From the NCBI GenBank assembly GCA_038248655.1, contig JBBRXG010000064.1, positions 1-18,293 on the forward strand: 18,293 nucleotides of DNA. Direction: 5' to 3'. The position numbers and the translations under genes were made by a program. Below, piece by piece: positions 7,290 to 12,014 of the stretch. Below the pieces are notes generated by a model, which ran no database searches, was not told where the DNA came from, and worked only from the letters and a program-made list of their open reading frames with translations. This DNA is from DATBLE01 sp038248655 (lineage in GTDB: Bacteria > Actinomycetota > Thermoleophilia > Gaiellales > Gaiellaceae). The stretch's first letter is position 1. Each line of letters opens with the position of its first letter.

Positions 7290-7412
7290 ATGGCGATCAT
7301 CGTCGTTCTCACGATTCTCCTCCTCGCCGGCGTTGTCTCGATCATGGGGTCCGATCCCCGCGACCACGACGACCGCGACCGCCGGGGCTGGTGGCCCGGG
7401 CGCGCGCGATAG
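7290..7412 (+). CDS. Small single-pass membrane peptide upstream of the EamA exporter
   Basis: ATG 7290 to TAG 7412 encodes 40 residues. A hydrophobic helix (AIIVVLTILLLAGVVSIMG, about residues 2-20) is followed by a strongly charged tail rich in Asp, His and Arg (DPRDHDDRDRRGWW). It looks like a one-span membrane peptide. It lies 10 nt before the EamA start in the same direction and is probably co-transcribed. A weak GGAG lies 15 nt upstream of its start. I recognise no family. It could be a regulator or accessory peptide for the exporter, or an upstream leader frame. The abrupt hydrophobic-then-charged layout argues against a random frame. Confidence 0.5.
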   Translation: MAIIVVLTILLLAGVVSIMGSDPRDHDDRDRRGWWPGRAR

Positions 7413-7421
7413 GGCGCGCGC
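7400..7421 (+). promoter_or_regulatory. GC hairpin between the small membrane peptide and EamA
   Basis: GCGCGCGC (7400-7407), loop GATAGG, GCGCGCGC (7414-7421): an 8-bp perfect stem whose loop contains the stop codon of the small peptide, ending 1 nt before the EamA GTG. Ribosomes finishing the small frame would open it, so translational coupling is plausible. It would be a poor terminator, as no U-tract follows. Confidence 0.4.
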
Positions 7422-7422
7422 G

Positions 7423-8502
7423 GTGACGATCGGCGCGTCGCGGGCCCGGATCTGGGCTGCGCTCGCTGTCGTGTACGTGATCTGGGGCTCGACCTACCTC
7501 GGGATCGACCTCGCGGTGCGAACGATTCCGCCCTTTCTGATGGCCTCGGTCCGGTTCCTGATCGCCGGCGCGCTTCTCTACGCCTGGGCGATCCGCCGCG
7601 GCGACCGGCGTAGGCTCGACGGAGCCGGCAATGAGTGGAGGCGCCGGCTCGGCCGGCGCCGGAGCGGGCACCGGCGTAGGCTCGACGGAGCCGGCAATGA
7701 GTGGAGGCGCCGGCTCGGCCGGCGCCGGAGCGGGTACCGTGACGACCGGCCGACCGCCCGCCACTGGCTGTCCGCGTTTCTGATCGCGGCGCCGATGCTC
7801 GCGATCGGGAACGCCGCCGTCGGATGGGCGGAGCAGACCCTCGATACGGGCACGGCCTCGCTGATCATCGCCTCCGTCCCGCTCTGGATGGCGCTCCTCG
7901 ACCGCGCGTTCTTCGGGCAGCGGCTCGCGCGCGTGGCGCTCTCCGGGCTCGTCGTCGGCTTCGCGGGGGTCGGCCTCCTCGTCGCGCCCGGGGGCTCCGG
8001 TGGGGCGGGGAGCCGCGCTGCGATCGTCCTCGTCTTCAGCTCGCTCGCCTGGGCGGTTGGATCCCTCTACTCGCGGCAGGCGCCCCAGCCGACGCGGCCC
8101 CTCGTCACCGCGTCCATGCAGATGCTCGCCGGCGGTCTGATGCTTCTGGTCGTTGCAGCGGCGACCGGAGAGCTCGGCCGCGTCCATCCCGCGGCGGTCT
8201 CGCTCGAGTCGTGGCTCGGGCTCGCCTACCTCGTTGCCGCCGGATCGCTGCTCGGCTTCACCGCGTACATGTGGCTGCTCCGGGCTGCGCCGACCTCCCT
8301 CGTCGGGACGTACGCGTACGTGAACCCCGTCGTCGCGGTCATGCTCGGGAGCGTGTTGCTCGGCGAGCCCTTCACCTGGCGGACGCTCGTCGGCGGCGGG
8401 ATCATCGTCGCCGCGGTCGCGTTGATCGTCCGCGCACCGAAGCCCTCGCCCCGGCCGGCCCTCGACGCGCTGCCTGCCGCCGCGGGCGCACGCGGCAGCT
8501 AA
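7423..8502 (+). CDS. EamA-family (DMT) transporter with an in-frame repeat insertion
   Basis: This is a drug/metabolite-transporter superfamily exporter of the ten-helix EamA type. The first repeat starts IWAALAVVYVIWGSTYLGI, PPFLMASVRFLIAGALLYAWAI; later helices include SLIIASVPLWMALLDRAF and, in the second repeat, AIVLVFSSLAWAVGSLYSR and TSLVGTYAYVNPVVAVMLG. Such proteins export metabolites, amino acids or drugs; the substrate is unknown. The start is GTG 7423, 10 nt after the small peptide; no better start precedes the first helix. The 359-residue length exceeds the usual roughly 300 because 47 residues rich in arginine lie between helices 2 and 3 (about residues 61-107). The insert consists of two 22-residue units (RRRLDGAGNEW RRRLGRRRSG). 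Removing it gives the continuous loop RRGDRPTARHW. The arginines suit a cytoplasmic loop, so the protein may still fold. Divergent from the broken LysR gene. Confidence 0.88.
   Translation: MTIGASRARIWAALAVVYVIWGSTYLGIDLAVRTIPPFLMASVRFLIAGALLYAWAIRRGDRRRLDGAGNEWRRRLGRRRSGHRRRLDGAGNEWRRRLGRRRSGYRDDRPTARHWLSAFLIAAPMLAIGNAAVGWAEQTLDTGTASLIIASVPLWMALLDRAFFGQRLARVALSGLVVGFAGVGLLVAPGGSGGAGSRAAIVLVFSSLAWAVGSLYSRQAPQPTRPLVTASMQMLAGGLMLLVVAAATGELGRVHPAAVSLESWLGLAYLVAAGSLLGFTAYMWLLRAAPTSLVGTYAYVNPVVAVMLGSVLLGEPFTWRTLVGGGIIVAAVALIVRAPKPSPRPALDALPAAAGARGS
7602..7750 (+). repeat. 141-bp in-frame insertion of two 66-bp tandem units flanked by an 8-bp direct repeat
   Basis: The 66-bp unit at 7604-7669 is repeated at 7670-7735 with one difference (last base). 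The flanks carry the same 8 bases, CGACCGGC, at 7602-7609 and 7743-7750. Deleting one flank plus the intervening DNA (141 bp, 47 codons) restores a normal EamA loop in frame. Each unit contains a perfect 9-bp hairpin, GGCGCCGGC-TCG-GCCGGCGCC by arms (7640-7660 and 7706-7726). This looks like a small non-coding palindromic element that inserted with a target duplication and then tandemly duplicated, or inserted as a dimer. Confidence 0.65.
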
Positions 8503-8505
8503 CCT
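8500..8505 (+). promoter_or_regulatory. Candidate -10 element for yceD, built on the EamA stop
   Basis: TAACCT begins with the EamA stop codon TAA and ends 6 nt before ATG 8512. No Shine-Dalgarno sequence is seen, so initiation may be leaderless. Confidence 0.35.
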
Positions 8506-8511
8506 CAGCGA

Positions 8512-9027
8512 ATGTCGGTCTTCGACCTCCGCAACGTGCGGGTCCGGTCGGGGGAGGAGCACCGGGAGGGCGTCGACGTCGCGGTCGCCCCGATCGTGCT
8601 CGGCGGCGAGCGCTACGTCGCCGTCCCCGAGGAGATTCCCTCCGAGCTTGCCGTCACCCGGGCATCCACGGGTTGGGTTTTCACGCTCCGGCTCGGCGTC
8701 CGCCTGCACGGGCCCTGCATGCGCTGTCTCGCCGATGCGGTCGTCGACCAGGCGCTCGACCTGCGCGAGTACCACGCGACGAGCCCCGATTCGGACGAGC
8801 TGACGACTCCGTACCTGACCGACGATCGCCTCGATCTGTCGACCTGGGCCCGAGACTCGCTCGTGCTCGCCCTCCCAGACAAGATCCTCTGCCGCCTCGA
8901 TTGCGCCGGCCTCTGCCCGGTCTGCGGAAAGGATCTGAACCTCGAGCCGCACGAGCACGGCCGGGCAGAGCCCGACCCGCGCTGGGCGGCGCTGGAGGAT
9001 CTCAAGGGCAGGCTCACCAACAGGTAA
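8512..9027 (+). CDS. yceD: YceD/DUF177 family protein
   Basis: The 171-residue protein belongs to the DUF177/YceD family found upstream of rpmF in most bacteria, where it is linked to 23S rRNA or large-subunit maturation. The diagnostic cysteines are present: GPCMRC near residues 67-72, and the C-terminal metal-binding-like cluster CRLDCAGLCPVCGKDLN (about residues 127-143), which ends in the expected acidic DPRWAALEDLK segment. Length is typical. In most genomes its stop is nearly adjacent to rpmF; here a toxin-antitoxin pair of about 0.75 kb separates them. The start ATG has no Shine-Dalgarno sequence but follows TAACCT by 6 nt. The precise molecular role of the family remains only partly defined. 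Confidence 0.88.
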   Translation: MSVFDLRNVRVRSGEEHREGVDVAVAPIVLGGERYVAVPEEIPSELAVTRASTGWVFTLRLGVRLHGPCMRCLADAVVDQALDLREYHATSPDSDELTTPYLTDDRLDLSTWARDSLVLALPDKILCRLDCAGLCPVCGKDLNLEPHEHGRAEPDPRWAALEDLKGRLTNR

Positions 9028-9043
9028 GCGGGCGGAAGGTGTG

Positions 9044-9073
9044 ATGAACGAGCAGTCGATCGTGCTCGAGTAA
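9044..9073 (+). CDS. Possible 9-residue leader peptide before the antitoxin gene
   Basis: ATG 9044 to TAA 9073 encodes MNEQSIVLE, preceded by GGAAGG with 4-nt spacing, in the short gap between yceD and the antitoxin. Start, stop and Shine-Dalgarno-like sequence are all present, but such a short frame can arise by chance. It could also be the truncated 5' end of a lost gene. Confidence 0.2.
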   Translation: MNEQSIVLE

Positions 9074-9093
9074 GCCCTCGCGCATTCAGGTGT

Positions 9094-9099
9094 TATGTT
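9094..9099 (+). promoter_or_regulatory. Candidate -10 element for the antitoxin
   Basis: TATGTT ends 7 nt before ATG 9107 and lies in an AT-richer patch. It favours ATG 9107 over the in-frame ATG at 9095, which lies inside the hexamer. Confidence 0.45.
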
Positions 9100-9106
9100 T
9101 GCTGTC

Positions 9107-9355
9107 ATGAAGACAGCCAGAATCACTACGGGAGGGCAACTCTCCATCCCCGCCGCGATCAGGCGCCGCTGGGGGACGAGCCGCGTTGCGATCGAGGATC
9201 ACGGTGATTCGCTCGTCGTCAGACCGCTCCCCGAGGACGTGCTGGCTGCGCTCCGCGGATCCCTGAAGGAGCAGGTTCGCGTCCCGACGAACGAGCTGAG
9301 GCGCCGGGCACGCGCCGACGAGGCGGCGGCAGAGCGCCGCGCGCTGCGCCGCTGA
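9107..9355 (+). CDS. AbrB/VapB-type antitoxin
   Basis: The 82-residue protein starts with a swapped-hairpin AbrB/SpoVT DNA-binding domain: ARITTGGQLSIPAAIRRRWG, then VAIEDHGDSLVVRPLP. A charged C-terminal tail (ADEAAAERRALRR) follows, as in antitoxins that wrap around a PIN toxin. It would bind its own promoter and neutralise the toxin. The toxin frame begins at the antitoxin stop, in the classic overlapping layout, but the toxin is damaged, so this antitoxin may now be orphaned. I chose ATG 9107 because the protein then begins MKTARITTGGQ, the usual family start, 7 nt after a -10-like hexamer. Confidence 0.8.
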   Translation: MKTARITTGGQLSIPAAIRRRWGTSRVAIEDHGDSLVVRPLPEDVLAALRGSLKEQVRVPTNELRRRARADEAAAERRALRR

Positions 9356-9783
9356 TCGTCCTCGACGCATACCCGATCGTCGCCTACCTGATCGGCGAGC
9401 CCGCGGCGGACGAGGTGGAGGCGCTGCTCGAGCAGGGTGGCGCCACGGCGACGTCGGTCAACCTGGCAGAAGCCGTCGCCGTCGCCTGCAGGGTGTACGG
9501 GGCGAGGGGGCAGTCGATGTGAGAGGCGGTCGATCTGCTCGCCGCGGTGGGGCTGCTCGCGGTGAGTGCGCCCGATGCCACGGCTGCCTTTCGGGCTGCG
9601 CACCTGCGCGTCACGCACTACCGGAGACGCGAGTGCCCGCTTTCCCTCGCCGACTGCTTTCTCCTCGCGGCGGCGCGGCCGGACGACCGAGTCGCGACCG
9701 CTGATCCATCCGTCGCCGAGGTCGCACGATTGGAGAACATCGCACTCCTGCCGCTGCCGGACTCGTCTGGCCGCCGGCCCTAG
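9352..9783 (+). pseudogene. VapC-like PIN-domain toxin, degraded
   Basis: One frame, 9352-9783, reads as a full PIN-domain ribonuclease of about 142 residues except for TGA at 9520-9522. Catalytic acids are recognisable: the first Asp in IVLDAYPIVAYLIGE, Glu in SVNLAEAV, Asp in CPLSLADCFLLAAA and Asp in VATADPSV. After the TGA the protein continues EAVDLLAAVGLLAVSAPDA without any shift. The expected ATGA overlap with the antitoxin is CTGA, so the start codon also appears mutated from ATG to CTG. Two independent lesions argue for real decay. The C-terminal piece alone (from about 9547) lacks the first two catalytic acids. PIN toxins cleave tRNA or rRNA; this copy is probably inactive unless the TGA is read through. 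Confidence 0.85.
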
Positions 9784-9796
9784 CGAAGCGGACGGC

Positions 9797-9802
9797 TATA
9801 CT
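9797..9802 (+). promoter_or_regulatory. Candidate -10 element for rpmF (leaderless)
   Basis: TATACT ends 10 nt before ATG 9813, the same hexamer and spacing as at recG. It may be a promoter that lets rpmF be transcribed despite the inserted toxin-antitoxin locus. Confidence 0.5.
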
Positions 9803-9812
9803 CGGCGACCGC

Positions 9813-10001
9813 ATGGCCGTCCCGAAGAAGAAGACCTCGAAGTCCCGTCGCGACAAGCGCCGTGCCCAGCACGGGATCGAGTCGCCGCGCGTGAACATCT
9901 GCCCGACCTGCGGCCAGCCGAAGCGCCCTCACCGCGTCTGCCCGAACTGCAAGACGTACAAGGGCCGCGAGGTCGAGCCGCTCCGCTCCGCGCTCCCGTA
10001 G
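9813..10001 (+). CDS. rpmF: 50S ribosomal protein L32
   Basis: The 62-residue protein begins MAVPKKKTSKSRRDKRRAQH, the standard L32 start, and carries the zinc-ribbon cysteines CPTCG (from about residue 30) and CPNC (about 43-46). It is therefore a C+ (zinc-binding) form of L32. It is a large-subunit protein near the peptidyl transferase region. plsX starts 3 nt after its stop, so the two are surely co-transcribed, and the rpmF-plsX linkage is widely conserved. No Shine-Dalgarno sequence is seen; a TATACT hexamer lies 10 nt upstream of the ATG. Confidence 0.96.
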   Translation: MAVPKKKTSKSRRDKRRAQHGIESPRVNICPTCGQPKRPHRVCPNCKTYKGREVEPLRSALP

Positions 10002-10004
10002 CGC

Positions 10005-10985
10005 ATGAGCCCGGTCCGGGTTGCGGTGGACGCCATGGGCGGCGACCGCGGTCCCGACGAGATCGTCGCCTGGGCATGCGAGGCGGCATCCGACGCGATC
10101 GTCCCCGTGCTCTACGGGCCGGCCTCGCTCGACCCGGGCGGGCTCGAGCACATCGTCGCCGAACAGGTGATCGCGATGGACGAGAAGCCCGCCGAGGCGG
10201 TCCGCGCGAAGCCGGACAGCTCGCTCGTCGCCGCCTGCCGCTCGATCGCCGCCGGCGGCGCCGACGCCGTCGTCTCGGCCGGGAATACCGGCGCGATGCT
10301 CGCCGCCGGCCTGCTCGAGATCCGCCGGCTGCCCGGCGTGATCCGCCCGGCGATCGCCGTGCCGATTCCGGCGCGCGACGGGCCCTCCGTCCTCCTCGAC
10401 TGCGGCGCGAACGCGGATGCGAGAGCGGAGCACCTGCTCCAGTTCGCGCACATGGGGGCGATCTTCGCCGAGGATCTCCTCGGACTCGCGAATCCCGAAG
10501 TGCGGCTCCTGTCCATCGGCGAGGAGCCCGAGAAGGGAAACCAGCTCACCCTCGAGGCACACCGGCTGCTCTCCGGAAGCACGTTGAACTTCGCCGGAAA
10601 CACCGAGGGGCGCGAGCTCCTCGCGAAGGCCGCCGACGTCGTCGTGACCGACGGGTTCACGGGCAACGTCGCGCTGAAGGCGCTCGAGGGCACGATCCGG
10701 ACGGTGATTCAGGGCCTCCGCGACGAGATCACCGCGACCGCGCTCGGCAAGCTGGGCGGTCTGCTGATCCGGCCCGCGTCGAGGCGGCTGCGCAGACGCC
10801 TCGATCCCGACACCTACGGCGGCGCGTACCTGCTCGGGCTTCGCGGCCTCGCCGTGATCGCGCACGGAAACTCGTCCAGGACGGCGATCGCGAACGCGAT
10901 CCGGCTGGCGGCGCGGGGGGTGGAGCACGACGTCGCGGGTCATCTCGCCGCCCGGGTCCCGGAAACGGCGGAAACCCCCGCCTGA
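10005..10985 (+). CDS. plsX: Phosphate acyltransferase PlsX
   Basis: PlsX converts acyl-ACP and phosphate to acyl-phosphate, the donor for PlsY in glycerophospholipid synthesis; it is a peripheral membrane enzyme. The 326-residue protein is of normal length and has the family landmarks: VAVDAMGGDRGPDEIV at the start, DAVVSAGNTGAMLAAGL near residues 85-101, VLLDCGANAD near 130, LLSIGEEPEKGN near 167, NFAGNTEGRELL near 195, VVTDGFTGNVALKALEG near 210-226, and the C-terminal YGGAYLLGLRGLAVIAHGNSS. The start is ATG 10005, 3 nt past the rpmF stop, implying translational coupling. acpP, the source of its acyl substrate carrier, is next. Confidence 0.96.
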   Translation: MSPVRVAVDAMGGDRGPDEIVAWACEAASDAIVPVLYGPASLDPGGLEHIVAEQVIAMDEKPAEAVRAKPDSSLVAACRSIAAGGADAVVSAGNTGAMLAAGLLEIRRLPGVIRPAIAVPIPARDGPSVLLDCGANADARAEHLLQFAHMGAIFAEDLLGLANPEVRLLSIGEEPEKGNQLTLEAHRLLSGSTLNFAGNTEGRELLAKAADVVVTDGFTGNVALKALEGTIRTVIQGLRDEITATALGKLGGLLIRPASRRLRRRLDPDTYGGAYLLGLRGLAVIAHGNSSRTAIANAIRLAARGVEHDVAGHLAARVPETAETPA

Positions 10986-10991
10986 CCTGTG

Positions 10992-10997
10992 TATGAT
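10992..10997 (+). promoter_or_regulatory. Candidate -10 element for acpP
   Basis: TATGAT lies just after the plsX stop and 37 nt before the acpP ATG, giving a leader of about 30 nt that contains a GAGGTG ribosome site at 11027-11032. No clear -35 is visible. Unlike its neighbours, acpP therefore appears to have a leadered, Shine-Dalgarno-driven message. Confidence 0.4.
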
Positions 10998-11034
10998 CGG
11001 CGCGCTCTTGCCCACGTCTAGCGAGTGAGGTGTC

Positions 11035-11280
11035 ATGGCAGCGTCGAGAGAAGAAGCGTTCGAGCGGGTGAAGGAAGTTCTCGTCGAGCAGCTCGGCATC
11101 GACGAGGATCAGATCACCGAGGGGGCTTCGTTCCAGGAAGACCTCGACGCCGACTCTCTCGATCTGGTCGAGCTGATCATGGAGCTCGAGGACCAGTTCG
11201 GGATCAAGATCTCGGACGAGGACGCGCAGAAGATCACGACCGTCGGGCAGGCCGTCGACTACGTCTCGTCGCACCAGTAG
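11035..11280 (+). CDS. acpP: Acyl carrier protein
   Basis: The 81-residue acidic helical protein carries the phosphopantetheine attachment motif DADSLDLVELIMELED with serine 41 in DSL, and the expected N-terminal VKEVLVEQLGI and C-terminal ITTVGQAVDYV. It shuttles acyl chains in type II fatty acid synthesis and supplies acyl-ACP to PlsX upstream. Its prosthetic group derives from coenzyme A, made by CoaD in the same window. A GAGGTG ribosome site precedes the ATG at short spacing. rnc follows at once, with its conserved frame open right from the acpP stop. Confidence 0.95.
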   Translation: MAASREEAFERVKEVLVEQLGIDEDQITEGASFQEDLDADSLDLVELIMELEDQFGIKISDEDAQKITTVGQAVDYVSSHQ

Positions 11281-11281
11281 G

Positions 11282-11947
11282 ACGAAGCGGGCGTCCGGCC
11301 CGCGCGCCCTGCGCACGCTGATCGACACGCTGCCGCACGAGGCGCTCGAGCGCGCCTTCACCCACCCGTCGCTCGCCTCCCGGCCGGCGGAGTCGTACGA
11401 GCGCCTCGAGTTCCTCGGAGACGCGGTCCTCGGCTTCGTGATCGCGCAGGCGCTGTACGAGCGCTTTCCCGACGAGCGCGAGGGCCATCTCTCCCGCGTC
11501 CGGGCGCTCGTCGTCTCACGGAAGAGCTGCGCCGAGGTCGCGCGGGCACTCGATCTGGGGACGATCCTGCGGGAGCGCACCGAGATCGACCCCGACATCA
11601 GCGAGCGGGGCAACGTCCTGGCGGCGCTCGTCGAGTCCGTGATCGCGGCCCTCTACCTCGAGTACGGGTTGGAGACGATCCGGGAAGCCGTCGTCCAGGC
11701 GTTCGACCGCCAGATCCGCGCGGCGGACAGGATGCCGGTCGACGACAAGACCCGGCTTCAGGAAGCGCTCGCCCAGACGAAGCAACGGGTCGCGTACGCG
11801 GTGCTGGAGGTGGCGGGCCCTGCCCACGACCGCGAATTCACCTGCGTCGCGATGATCGACGGCGAGCAGTTCGGCATCGGGCGCGGCCGGACGAAGAAGG
11901 ACGCCGAGCAGGAGGCGGCCCGCCAGGCGCTCCGGGCGATCGCGTAA
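11282..11947 (+). CDS. rnc: Ribonuclease III (non-canonical start)
   Basis: RNase III cleaves double-stranded RNA, including the 30S rRNA precursor. The RNase III domain is clear: LERAFTHPSLA, then the signature ERLEFLGDAVL with its two Glu and Asp, then a C-terminal double-stranded RNA-binding domain (DDKTRLQEALAQ to RTKKDAEQEAARQALRAIA). The conserved frame has no ATG, GTG or TTG between the stop at 11174 and GTG 11438, which lies downstream of the signature. A start there would delete half the active site. Possible real starts are ACG 11282 (giving 221 residues, right after the acpP stop) or CTG 11309 (212 residues). In the second active-site helix (VLAALVESVIAALYLE) the Glu equivalent to E. 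coli E117 is kept, but the D114 position is alanine. The gene lies between acpP and smc, a standard order. Confidence 0.88.
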   Translation, partial: TKRASGPRALRTLIDTLPHEALERAFTHPSLASRPAESYERLEFLGDAVLGFVIAQALYERFPDEREGHLSRVRALVVSRKSCAEVARALDLGTILRERTEIDPDISERGNVLAALVESVIAALYLEYGLETIREAVVQAFDRQIRAADRMPVDDKTRLQEALAQTKQRVAYAVLEVAGPAHDREFTCVAMIDGEQFGIGRGRTKKDAEQEAARQALRAIA

Positions 11948-11998
11948 CGATTCCGCCGCACACGAGACCGGATCAGGTAGCTCATCCGGGCGGCCCGC

Positions 11999-12004
11999 GA
12001 TACT
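11999..12004 (+). promoter_or_regulatory. Candidate -10 element for smc (leaderless)
   Basis: GATACT ends 10 nt before ATG 12015, the same spacing as TATACT at recG and rpmF. No Shine-Dalgarno sequence is present in the 67-nt rnc-smc gap. Confidence 0.4.
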
Positions 12005-12014
12005 TCCCGCTCGC

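Noticed and set aside
7604..7735. Tandem 66-bp units as a CRISPR array or protein-repeat domain
   Set aside because: Only two directly abutting copies with no spacers, inside a transporter gene and absent from the expected loop of the family.
6778..9522. Recoding (pyrrolysine at TAG 6778, selenocysteine at TGA 9520) to rescue LysR and PIN genes
   Set aside because: TAG is the ordinary stop of recG, rsmD, coaD, sepIVA, rpmF, acpP, smc and ftsY here. Neither site matches a known recoding family, and I saw no clear downstream insertion element. Mutation or sequencing error is simpler.
9566..10996. 476-codon plus-strand frame over the PIN remnant, rpmF and plsX
   Set aside because: It runs out of frame with rpmF and plsX, is extremely Arg/Pro-rich and has no domains; it is a shadow.
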